The notes under the pieces are model-generated. The model saw only the letters and a program-made list of their open reading frames with translations. It was not told where the DNA came from and searched no databases. Positions 1-7,725 of a stretch of DNA of 64,000 nt are shown one piece after another. The first letter of the stretch is position 1; the number at the start of each line of letters is the position of its first letter. This stretch comes from an uncultured Bradyrhizobium sp. (GTDB taxonomy: Bacteria > Pseudomonadota > Alphaproteobacteria > Rhizobiales > Xanthobacteraceae), in the NCBI RefSeq assembly GCF_947648125.1, contig NZ_CANSMR010000002.1, positions 186,001 through 250,000 of the forward strand. Direction: 5' to 3'. Both the position numbers and the translations under genes were made by a program.

Positions 1-393
1 CATCAGCGGCAGCGAATGTTTCACCGACAGAAATACGCCGTCGATATTGATGGCGGTCTGCCGGCGCCAGTCTGCGAGCGACATCTCGACAATCGACGGC
101 GCCCCGATGCCGATGCCGGCGTTGGAGACCATGATGTCGAGGCGTCCATAGCGCTTGCCGATATCAGCGACGACCTCGATCCAGCGCTCCTCGCTCGTGA
201 CATCCTGCGGCAGGAAGATCACCTCGCGCCCAGCCTTCTTGAGCCGCGCGGCGAGCTCGGGGCCCCTCAACTCGTCGATATCGGTCGCAATGACCGTCGC
301 GCCTTCCTGCGCCAACAATTCGACGATCGCCTCGCCAATACCCGACGCGCCACCGGTCACCAGCGCGACCTTGCCTTCAACCTGTCCTGCCAT
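1..393 (-). CDS. SDR family NAD(P)-dependent oxidoreductase, C-terminus beyond window edge
   Basis: The first 131 codons of a short-chain dehydrogenase are present; the gene runs off the left edge. The N-terminus carries the Rossmann cofactor loop TGGASGIG (about residues 13-20), an acidic residue after the second strand (ATDIDE), which usually favours NAD over NADP, and the structural NAG motif (VSNAGIG). The catalytic Ser and Tyr-x3-Lys lie outside the window, so activity and substrate cannot be judged. The ATG at 391-393 follows GGGAG at 5 nt. It begins 18 nt after the recJ stop on the same strand and may be cotranscribed with recJ. Confidence 0.9.
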   Translation of the reverse strand, partial: MAGQVEGKVALVTGGASGIGEAIVELLAQEGATVIATDIDELRGPELAARLKKAGREVIFLPQDVTSEERWIEVVADIGKRYGRLDIMVSNAGIGIGAPSIVEMSLADWRRQTAINIDGVFLSVKHSLPLM

Positions 394-411
394 GTGCACT
401 CCCGACGTTTC

Positions 412-2253
412 TTATCTGATCACCGCCGGGCCCTGATCCGGTACCGCGACGTCGAGCACACGGAATTGCACACGTTCGGTGCCTTGCCAACGGTCGACTG
501 CGAGAGAGCCCGCCACGTGCAATTGCTGGCCGCGATTTTGCGTCAAGGCGCTGCCGAGCTTCTGTCCGACCGAGCGGAATGCGATACCGTTGACGATGGA
601 ACCGTCGCCGGACTTGAAGCGCAGCCGCAAATGCGCCTGCCCGACCTCGTCGGCATAGACCAGCTGATGCGACGGCAGCGCGACCACCGGCTCCGGATTG
701 GCGGCACCGAACGGACCCGCGCGATTGAGCGTCGCGGCGAATTCCGGCGTCACCGCGCGCGCGGTGACCGCGCCATCGATGAACAGCTCGTTCTCGTGGC
801 GCGAGTTGGCAACGTCGGCCGCCAGCGCGCTTTCCATGTAGGCGCGGAATTCGGCGAGCTTCTCCTTGCGCAGCGTGACGCCGGCCGCCATCGCGTGCCC
901 GCCGCCTTTCATCAACAAACCGTCGTGCACGGCCTGCCGCACCGCCTTGCCGATATCGACGCCGCCGATCGAGCGGCCCGATCCGGTGCCGATGCCGCCC
1001 GGCTCGAGCGCGATCGCAAAGGCCGGCCGCGCGAACTTCTCCTTCAGCCGCGCCGCGACCAGCCCGACCACGCCGGGATGCCAGCCTTCCGCCGCGGTGA
1101 CGATGACAGCGCCCTTGTCCTCGAGCCCGAGCGAGGCCAGCGCCTCGGCTTCGGCCTGCGCCTCGGCCGCCTGCTCGATCACCCGCCGTTCGGCATTGAG
1201 GCGATCAAGCTCGGCCGCGATCCGCGCAGCCTCCGAGACATCGCCTTCGAGCAGCAGCCGCACGCCGAGATCGGCGCGCCCGATGCGGCCGCCGGCATTA
1301 ATGCGCGGGCCCAGCATGAAGCCGAGATGCCAGGCCTCCGGCGGGCCATTGAGCCGCGCCACATCCATCAGCGCGGTGTGGCCGACATGGTCGCGGCGGC
1401 GCATCGCGATCAGGCCCTTGGCGACGAAGGCCCGGTTGAGCCCGATCAGCGGCGCGACGTCGGCGACGGTGCCGAGCGCAACGTGATGCAGCACGCTGAG
1501 CAGGTCGGGCTCCGGCATCTCGCGGGTCCAGAAGCCGCGCTGGCGCAATTCACGATTCACCGCAACCAAGGTCACCAGCACGAGGCCGACGGCAGCGAGA
1601 TGGCCGAGCCCCGAGAGATCGTCGGGCCGGTTCGGATTGACCAGCGCGTCGACCTCGGGCAACTCGTCGCCGGTCTGGTGATGATCGATCACCACCACCG
1701 ACATCCCGAGCTTCTTGGCTTCCGCCAGCGGCTCGATGCTGGTGGTGCCGCAATCGACCGTGACCAGCAGCGTCGCGCCCTTGGCCGCCAGCGCGCGGAC
1801 GGCGTCGACGTTCGGACCGTAGCCTTCGAAGATGCGGTCGGGAATGTGGATCAGCGGGTCCAGCCCGCAATGGCGCAGATGCCAGGTCAGCAGCGCCGCC
1901 GAGGTCGCGCCGTCGACGTCGTAGTCGCCGAAGATCGCGACCTTCTCGCCGCGATCAGCGGCGTCGGCAATCCGCTTGGCCGCATGCTCCATCTCGGTGA
2001 CAGTGTGCGGGTCCGGCATCAGCTTGCGGATGGTCGGGTCGAGGAAGTCGGCAACCTCGTCGATCGCGACGTCGCGGCCGGCCAGCACGCGCGCCAGCAT
2101 TTCCGGCAGATTGTGCCGCTGCACGATCGCGAGCGCCCGCGCCGCCGCGCGCGCGTCCAGCCGGTCGCGCCAGAGCTTTCCGGTCAGCGACCGCGCCACG
2201 CCAAGGAACGCCTGTGGCGCCTCGACGGGAAGTGCGGATGCGTGGAGCGTCAT
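412..2253 (-). CDS. recJ: Single-stranded-DNA-specific exonuclease RecJ
   Basis: A 613-residue RecJ, near the family's usual length. It is a 5'-to-3' single-strand DNA exonuclease of recombination and base-excision or mismatch repair. The DHH phosphoesterase core is visible: FGDYDVDGATS (motif I) and VVVIDHHQT (motif III, the DHH signature) with Asp/His ligands for two metals. The DHHA1 part near residues 350-450 has the conserved GGGHAMAAG glycine/histidine loop, and an OB-like C-terminal domain follows. The ATG at 2251-2253 is preceded by AAGGG. In many alphaproteobacteria recJ lies downstream of hom and glpX, as here. A dispersed 58-nt repeat sits just upstream of its start. Confidence 0.97.
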   Translation of the reverse strand: MTLHASALPVEAPQAFLGVARSLTGKLWRDRLDARAAARALAIVQRHNLPEMLARVLAGRDVAIDEVADFLDPTIRKLMPDPHTVTEMEHAAKRIADAADRGEKVAIFGDYDVDGATSAALLTWHLRHCGLDPLIHIPDRIFEGYGPNVDAVRALAAKGATLLVTVDCGTTSIEPLAEAKKLGMSVVVIDHHQTGDELPEVDALVNPNRPDDLSGLGHLAAVGLVLVTLVAVNRELRQRGFWTREMPEPDLLSVLHHVALGTVADVAPLIGLNRAFVAKGLIAMRRRDHVGHTALMDVARLNGPPEAWHLGFMLGPRINAGGRIGRADLGVRLLLEGDVSEAARIAAELDRLNAERRVIEQAAEAQAEAEALASLGLEDKGAVIVTAAEGWHPGVVGLVAARLKEKFARPAFAIALEPGGIGTGSGRSIGGVDIGKAVRQAVHDGLLMKGGGHAMAAGVTLRKEKLAEFRAYMESALAADVANSRHENELFIDGAVTARAVTPEFAATLNRAGPFGAANPEPVVALPSHQLVYADEVGQAHLRLRFKSGDGSIVNGIAFRSVGQKLGSALTQNRGQQLHVAGSLAVDRWQGTERVQFRVLDVAVPDQGPAVIR

Positions 2254-2269
2254 GATCCCTTCTGGAGCC

Positions 2270-2327
2270 AGAGCGTTTTCGAGCGAAATGGGCGGCGGTT
2301 CGCGTGACCGAAACGCGTCAAGACAAA
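2270..2327. repeat. Dispersed 58-nt intergenic element, copy 1
   Basis: This segment matches the reverse complement of 62014-62071 with about six mismatches over 58 nt. Both copies contain GCGTTTTCGAGCGAA, GGTTCGCGTGA and ACGCGTCAAGACAAA. It lies between the HAD gene and recJ, 16 nt upstream of the recJ start, so it would be in the recJ leader. I recall similar elements being frequent in Bradyrhizobium and Rhodopseudomonas intergenic regions, but cannot check that here. Confidence 0.75.
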
Positions 2328-2407
2328 CCTAGGGCTTCGGCTCTGACCCAATCAGAACCGACGCTTCGGGCAGGAATCGTAGCGCTTCAATGATTCGCAG
2401 ACCAGTT

Positions 2408-3127
2408 CTAGCAACCCATCCGGGTGGCGATTTCCCCGAAATCCTTGGCCACGATGTCCCAGGCGCCGGTGGCCTCGAAATCGACTTTCTGCAACGGGCC
2501 GTATTCGGTCGACCGCGCGACGAACGCCGTCTTCAGGCCGTGCTTCTGCGCATGCTTCAGGTCGTAATTGTGCGCGGCCACCATCATCACCTGCTCCGGC
2601 GGCAGGCACAGCAGCTTCGCGGCGCCGAGATAGGTTTCCGGATCGGGCTTGTAGTGCTCGAACAGCTCGGCCGACATCACGAGGTCCCAGGGCAGACCAG
2701 CGAACTTCGCCATGTTGGTGAGCAGCGCGACGTTGCCGTTCGACAGCGGCGAGATGATGTATTTGCTCTTCAGCCGGGTCAGGCCGGCGACGCTGTCGGA
2801 CCATCCGTGCAGCCGATGCCAGCCCAGCGTCAGATGTTGCAGGTCGGCCTCGGTGAGACCCTTGATGTCGAATTGCGCGACCAGCTTCTCCAGCGAGCGG
2901 CGGTGCAGGACGTCGAGGATGACGTAACCGTTCTGCGGGTTCTTGCGCACCTCGTCCATCGAGGCCGTATAGACCGCGCGCCAGCCGTCGACCAGCGCGG
3001 TCCAGTCGGCCTTGATGCCTGATGTCTCGCCCCATTTGGTGAAGTCGTTGATCAGGCTGGTGCGCCAGTCGACCACGGTTCCGAACACGTCGAACACCAG
3101 TGCCTTGACGCCGGAAAGATCGGACAC
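2408..3127 (-). CDS. Haloacid dehalogenase type II family hydrolase
   Basis: A 239-residue HAD-superfamily protein of the 2-haloacid dehalogenase (type II) type, which hydrolyses 2-haloalkanoic acids through an Asp ester intermediate. Motif I is LVFDVFGTVVDW with the nucleophile Asp near residue 12. SPLSNGN supplies the motif II Ser/Asn region, and KPDPETYLGA the motif III Lys. The MVAAHNYDLKHAQKHGLKT stretch matches the late HAD loop of this subgroup. I chose the GTG at 3125-3127 because GGAGG lies 5 nt before it and it begins the HAD core; the upstream in-frame extension runs into the 3162-3263 repeat. The real substrate is not predictable from sequence. Confidence 0.9.
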   Translation of the reverse strand: MSDLSGVKALVFDVFGTVVDWRTSLINDFTKWGETSGIKADWTALVDGWRAVYTASMDEVRKNPQNGYVILDVLHRRSLEKLVAQFDIKGLTEADLQHLTLGWHRLHGWSDSVAGLTRLKSKYIISPLSNGNVALLTNMAKFAGLPWDLVMSAELFEHYKPDPETYLGAAKLLCLPPEQVMMVAAHNYDLKHAQKHGLKTAFVARSTEYGPLQKVDFEATGAWDIVAKDFGEIATRMGC

Positions 3128-3161
3128 GCTCGCCTCCCTTTTTCTTGTTGTTATTTTATCC

Positions 3162-3263
3162 CGTCGTTCCGGGGCGATGCGGAGCATCGAACCCGGAACC
3201 TCGAGATTCCACAATGCGCAATTGCGCATTGGGGCTCGTCCTTCGGACGCCCCGGAATGACAG
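3162..3263. repeat. Intergenic palindromic repeat (CGTTCCGGGGCGATGC family)
   Basis: An imperfect inverted repeat between glpX and the HAD gene. The left arm begins GTCGTTCCGGGGCGATGC and the right arm ends CGCCCCGGAATGACAG. An inner hairpin, AATGCGCAATTGCGCATT, lies in the middle. It resembles the REP-like mosaic elements of Bradyrhizobium. It fills almost the whole gap, so if transcribed it would fold in the glpX-HAD intergenic RNA. Confidence 0.7.
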
Positions 3264-3270
3264 TGTCAGC

Positions 3271-4269
3271 TTAATCCAGGTGGAATTTCTCCAGCTGGCG
3301 GTGCTCGGCCTTGATGTAGCGCACGGTGCCGGTGACCGAGCGCATCACGACCGTCTCGGTCTCGATCACGTCCTTCTTGAACTTCACGCCTGAAAGCAGC
3401 GAGCCGGTGGTGACGCCGGTGGCGGCGAACAGGCAGTCGCCCTTGGCCATGTCCTCGATGCCGTAGATCATCTTCGGATCGATGACACCCATCTTGTGCG
3501 CGCGCTCGCGCTTCTCCTCGGTGTCGAGGATCAGGCGGCACTGCATCTGGCCGCCGATGCAGCGCAGCGCGACCGCTGCCAGCACGCCCTCGGGCGCACC
3601 GCCGGTGCCGATATACATGTCGACGCCGGTCTCATCGGGCTTGGCACAGTGAATGACGCCGGCGACGTCGCCGTCGGTGATCAGCTGCACGGCAGCGCCG
3701 GTCGAGCGCACGCTGTTGATGATGTCGGCATGGCGCGGACGGTCGAGCACCAGCACATTGATGGCGGAGGGATCGACACCCTTCGCCTTGGCGAGCCGGC
3801 GGACGTTGTCGGCCGGCGGCGCGTCGAGCTCGATCACGTTCTTGGCATAGCCCGGACCGATCGCGATCTTCTGCATGTAGACATCAGGCGCGTGCAGCAG
3901 CGTGCCGCCATCGGCCATCGCCATGGTTGCGATCGAGCCCGGCATGTTCTTGGCGCACAGCGTGGTGCCTTCGAGCGGGTCGACGGCGATATCGACCTTC
4001 GGGCCGGCGTTGAGGCCGACCTTCTCGCCGATGAACAGCATCGGCGCTTCGTCGCGCTCGCCCTCACCGATCACGACCGTGCCCTCGATCGGCAGCTTGT
4101 TGAGCTCGCGCCGCATCGCGTCGACCGCGGCCTTGTCGGCGGCCTTCTCCTGGCCGTGGCCGCGCAGCCGCGCGGCCGACACCGCCGCGCGCTCCGTCAC
4201 GCGCACGATTTCGAGCGTCAGGATGCGCTCGAGCAGCATCTGCGGCGGAACGGAAATATGGGTCGACAT
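3271..4269 (-). CDS. glpX: Class II fructose-1,6-bisphosphatase GlpX
   Basis: A 332-residue class II fructose-1,6-bisphosphatase, which hydrolyses fructose 1,6-bisphosphate to fructose 6-phosphate in gluconeogenesis and the Calvin cycle. The inositol-monophosphatase-like metal site is visible as VDPLEGTTLCAKN (DPxxGT), together with GEGERDEAPM and the late IGTGGAPEGVLAAVALRC substrate loop. The ATG at 4267-4269 has GGAG 7 nt upstream; an in-frame extension to 4326 has no comparable ribosome site. It follows hom on the same strand after an 80-nt gap, a gene order widely seen in alphaproteobacteria. Confidence 0.97.
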   Translation of the reverse strand: MSTHISVPPQMLLERILTLEIVRVTERAAVSAARLRGHGQEKAADKAAVDAMRRELNKLPIEGTVVIGEGERDEAPMLFIGEKVGLNAGPKVDIAVDPLEGTTLCAKNMPGSIATMAMADGGTLLHAPDVYMQKIAIGPGYAKNVIELDAPPADNVRRLAKAKGVDPSAINVLVLDRPRHADIINSVRSTGAAVQLITDGDVAGVIHCAKPDETGVDMYIGTGGAPEGVLAAVALRCIGGQMQCRLILDTEEKRERAHKMGVIDPKMIYGIEDMAKGDCLFAATGVTTGSLLSGVKFKKDVIETETVVMRSVTGTVRYIKAEHRQLEKFHLD

Positions 4270-4349
4270 CGGCGTACTCCTTAAAGCCTCGGGGACAGGC
4301 CAGCCTGCCCGCATCAATCGTCTCACGCCCGACCCGTTCAGGCCATGCG

Positions 4350-5669
4350 CTAGTTTTTCTCGATCCGGATCACCTGCGGCCGGCCGCTGATGACCTTGTC
4401 GCGCTGCACTGCGGCCAGCGCACGATGCACCGCATCCTCACTGGTCGCATAGGTAATCAGAATGACCGGGACCGGTGAAGGTTTTTTGGCCGCACCGTTC
4501 ACATCGACGCCATCCGGATGCCGTTGCACGATGGACTCCAGAGATATCTTCTGTTCCGCGAGCCGGGTGGCGATTGTTGCGGCAGTGCCTGCAAGATCGC
4601 GCGCCATCAGGCGGATATAGTAGCCACCCTCGTGGCGTTCCATCGGCGCCTTGGTGGTGTCGCGCAACCGCTCCACCGGACGTCCGAACGGCTTGGCACG
4701 GATGCCGCGGGCGACATCGGCGATGTCGGCGACCACGGCAGAGGCCGTCGCACCGCCGCCGGCGCCGGGGCCGACCAGCGTGATCGGCGGAATCCCCTCG
4801 CCGTCGATTGCGACAGCATTGGTGACGCCCATCACCTGCGCGATCGAGGATGATTTCGGCACCATAGTCGGGTGCACGCGCTGCTCAATGCCCTTTGCCG
4901 TGCGCACGGCAACGCCGAGCAGTTTTACGCGGTAGCCGAGTTCCGATGCAGCCTTGAGGTCTTCCGGCGTGATCGAGGAGATGCCTTCGACATAGACCGC
5001 GCTTTCCGCGACCTTGGTTCCGAAGGCGAGGCTCGCCAGGATCGCAAGCTTCTGCGCGGTGTCGTGACCGTCGACGTCGAATGACGGGTTGGCTTCCGCA
5101 TAGCCGAGACGCTGGGCGTCCTTCAGGCATTCCTCGAACGACAAACCCTCCTGCTCCATCCGGGTCAGGATGTAATTGCAGGTGCCGTTGAGGATGCCGT
5201 AGACGCGGTTGACGCTGGTGCCGGCGAGACCCTCGCGCAGCGTCTTGATGACCGGGATCGCCGCACCGACCGCCGCCTCGAAATTCAGCGCGCCGCCGTG
5301 CTTCTCGGCCGCGGCGGCAAGCCGCAGCCCGTGCTTGGCGATCAGCGCCTTGTTGGCTGTCACGACCGACTTGCCGGCCTTCAGCGCGGTCTCGATCGCG
5401 GACAGCGCTGGATCGCCGGCGCCGCCCATCAACTCGACGAAACAGTCGATATTGGGATCTTCGGCCAGCTCCTGCGGGGTCTTGGCCCATGCGACGCCGC
5501 GCAGGTCGAGGCCCCGCTTCTTGGCTTTCGAGCGCGCGGTGACGGCGACGACGCGGATACCGCGGCCGCTGCGCTCGGCCAGCGCCCGTCCTTGCGTTTC
5601 GATGAGGCGGACGACATCGGCACCGACGGTGCCGAGCCCCGCTATGCCCACGTTCAGGGGTGCGACCAT
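4350..5669 (-). CDS. hom: Homoserine dehydrogenase
   Basis: A 439-residue homoserine dehydrogenase, which reduces aspartate semialdehyde to homoserine on the way to threonine, methionine and isoleucine. The N-terminal Rossmann fold has GIAGLGTVGADVV. The catalytic domain holds NGTCNYILTRME and GYAEANPSFDVDGHDTAQK, including the Asp/Lys region of the active site. A C-terminal ACT domain (about residues 350-430, YYIRLMARDLAGTAATIAT) suggests feedback regulation by threonine. The start has only a weak Shine-Dalgarno match. It lies 38 nt downstream of alaC and upstream of glpX, and is probably in one transcript with both. Confidence 0.97.
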   Translation of the reverse strand: MVAPLNVGIAGLGTVGADVVRLIETQGRALAERSGRGIRVVAVTARSKAKKRGLDLRGVAWAKTPQELAEDPNIDCFVELMGGAGDPALSAIETALKAGKSVVTANKALIAKHGLRLAAAAEKHGGALNFEAAVGAAIPVIKTLREGLAGTSVNRVYGILNGTCNYILTRMEQEGLSFEECLKDAQRLGYAEANPSFDVDGHDTAQKLAILASLAFGTKVAESAVYVEGISSITPEDLKAASELGYRVKLLGVAVRTAKGIEQRVHPTMVPKSSSIAQVMGVTNAVAIDGEGIPPITLVGPGAGGGATASAVVADIADVARGIRAKPFGRPVERLRDTTKAPMERHEGGYYIRLMARDLAGTAATIATRLAEQKISLESIVQRHPDGVDVNGAAKKPSPVPVILITYATSEDAVHRALAAVQRDKVISGRPQVIRIEKN

Positions 5670-5707
5670 GGATTTAAGGGACCTGGAGATTAAGCAACCT
5701 GGAAGGA

Positions 5708-6928
5708 TTAGCGTCGATTGGCGAGAGGAACGACGTTGTGCAACGTTTCGATGCCGCTTTCAAGGAAGCGGCGCACGCCGCGCGCGGCCTGCCGGATGCG
5801 CTGCTCGTTCTCCACCATCGCGATGCGGACATAGCCTTCGCCATGCTCGCCGAACGCAACGCCGGGCGACACCACGACGCCGGATTTCTCCACCATCAGG
5901 GTCGCGAACTGCATGCTGCCGACCGCCTCGAACGCCTTGGGCAGCGGCGCCCAGGCGAACATCGAGGCCTGCGGCGGCGGAATGTCCCAGCCGGCGCGGC
6001 CAAATGACTCAACCAGCGCGTCGCGGCGCTTGCGATAGGTGTCGCGCATCTCGCGGATGCAATCGTCGGGACCGTTCAGCGCGGCGGTCGCCGCCACCTG
6101 GACCGGCGTGAAGGCGCCGTAGTCGAGATAGGATTTGACCCGCGCCAGTGCGGCGATGATGCGCTCATTGCCGACCGCAAAGCCCATGCGCCAGCCCGCC
6201 ATCGAGAACGTCTTCGACATCGAGGTGAATTCGACGGTGACGTCGAGCGCACCGGGCACCTGCAGCACCGACGGCGGCGGATTGTTCTCGTCGAAATAGA
6301 CCTCCGCGTAGGCCAGATCCGACAGGATGAAGATGTCGTGCTTCTTCGCGAACGCGACCAGATCCTTGTAGAAGTCGAGGTCCGCCACATAGGCGGTCGG
6401 GTTCGACGGATAGCAGACGATCAGCGCGATCGGCTTCGGAATCGAATGCTGGATCGCCCGCTCGACCGCCTCGAAGAACTGCGGCGTCGGCTCCGACGGC
6501 ACCGAGCGGATCACGCCGCCCGCCATCAGGAAGCCGAACGCATGGATCGGGTAGCTCGGATTCGGGCACAGCACGACGTCGCCGGGCGCGGTGATCGCCT
6601 GCGCCACGTTGGCGAATCCTTCCTTCGAGCCGAGCGTCGCAACCACCTGGGTATCGGGGTTCAGCTTGACGCCGAAGCGGCGCCCATAATAGGCGGCTTG
6701 GGCCTTGCGCAGGCCGTTGATGCCACGGGAGGCCGAGTAGCGGTCGGTCCGCGGCTTGCCCAGCGTCTCCTTGAGCTTCTCGATGACGTGGGAGGGGGTC
6801 GGCAGGTCCGGGTTCCCCATGCCCATGTCGATGATGTCGGCCCCGGCATTGCGCGCGGCCGCCTTGGCCTGGTTGACCTTTTCAAAGACGTAAGGCGGCA
6901 GACGGCGAATGCGGTAGAAATCTTCCAT
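5708..6928 (-). CDS. alaC: Class I/II PLP-dependent aminotransferase, AlaC type
   Basis: A 406-residue fold-type I aminotransferase. The N-terminus FYRIRRLPPYVFEKVNQAK followed by DIIDMGMGNPDLPTP is the signature of the AlaC (YfdZ) alanine aminotransferase family, often misnamed LL-diaminopimelate aminotransferase. The PLP lysine lies in SMSKTFSMAGWRMGF, with the phosphate-binding Arg in the same block. CYPSNPTAYVADLDFY provides the Asn/Asp/Tyr pocket. The ATG at 6926-6928 is preferred over the in-frame extension to 7024 because homologues start at this point. Position ahead of hom would fit amino-group supply to the aspartate-family pathway, but that is inference. Confidence 0.92.
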   Translation of the reverse strand: MEDFYRIRRLPPYVFEKVNQAKAAARNAGADIIDMGMGNPDLPTPSHVIEKLKETLGKPRTDRYSASRGINGLRKAQAAYYGRRFGVKLNPDTQVVATLGSKEGFANVAQAITAPGDVVLCPNPSYPIHAFGFLMAGGVIRSVPSEPTPQFFEAVERAIQHSIPKPIALIVCYPSNPTAYVADLDFYKDLVAFAKKHDIFILSDLAYAEVYFDENNPPPSVLQVPGALDVTVEFTSMSKTFSMAGWRMGFAVGNERIIAALARVKSYLDYGAFTPVQVAATAALNGPDDCIREMRDTYRKRRDALVESFGRAGWDIPPPQASMFAWAPLPKAFEAVGSMQFATLMVEKSGVVVSPGVAFGEHGEGYVRIAMVENEQRIRQAARGVRRFLESGIETLHNVVPLANRR

Positions 6929-7143
6929 GGGACCCTTGCTCCGACAACCGCGATGCCAGAATCGTCCCCCTTGGTCTGCTTGCGGAAGCCGGCTCGGCCT
7001 CTTACAGAAATCGCACTGAATCAATGACTTAGAGCGAATTCAGGCGCACGATCTGGGGGCTGCGGCCGGATCTGCGGTTGAATTGAGTTTCTTTTAGCAC
7101 GGACGCCGGGCGGCGCCAGCGCTGATCGGCCGATCTTGCGCGC

Positions 7144-7431
7144 TCACTTCCCGCTTTGGGCGGCCGTCGAGGCCTGAGCCTGGGCCTGGCGCTCACGTGC
7201 GGCGATCAGCTCCTGCTCGATCTTGGCCTGATCCGCCGGCTTGATCGTCGGATCGGCGCGGTCGGGCGGAATATCGTGCACCGGGAGGTAGCCGTTGGCA
7301 TCCTTTTGCCGCGCTCGCGCATCGGCCGGCATGGCCATATCGGCGATCGTGCTCGAGCACCCGCTCAGCGCCACCATCGACGCGAGCAGCGCTGCGGCCG
7401 CGAGCCCCCTGTTCATTCGATCGATCGGCAT
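7144..7431 (-). CDS. Small predicted lipoprotein
   Basis: A 95-residue protein beginning MPIDRMNRGLAAAALLAS with a lipobox (ALSGC) about 25 residues in, so signal peptidase II cleavage and lipidation at the Cys are predicted. The mature part is polar and charged, with a likely alpha-helical Gln/Ala-rich C-terminus (QAKIEQELIAARERQAQAQ). No known domain. The start is uncertain: ATG at 7431 has GGGGA at about 11 nt, while ATG at 7416 would give a tighter signal peptide. It is transcribed divergently from phaC; the shared control region is about 290 bp. Confidence 0.75.
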   Translation of the reverse strand: MPIDRMNRGLAAAALLASMVALSGCSSTIADMAMPADARARQKDANGYLPVHDIPPDRADPTIKPADQAKIEQELIAARERQAQAQASTAAQSGK

Positions 7432-7725
7432 GCGCCGAATTGTCCCCAACAAGCTAGCGCGCACGTCGCACGTTGCCGACACGGGTCGCACTGGTACGAG
7501 CCTTGCAGCGTCCCCGCTGCATCTAATCCTGGCTTTAGACGTTTCAAACCATTGTCGCCCGAAACGCCTAAACCGGGAACACCAAAAGCGACCCCTGAGG
7601 CTTCAATATGACGGAACAAAGATTTTTTTATCGCACCGCAACAGAGCGAAACATCGGCTTTTGACCGATTCTCGCTACCGCACCGCGCGATGACGCCCTC
7701 CAAACGACGCGATATTGTCCCTCAG

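Noticed and set aside
16-2307. Very long plus-strand open frame (763 codons) across SDR and recJ
   Set aside because: It is antisense to recJ, whose DHH motifs are intact. Arg/His/Asp-rich translation with no family-like motif is typical of the mirror frame in GC-rich DNA.
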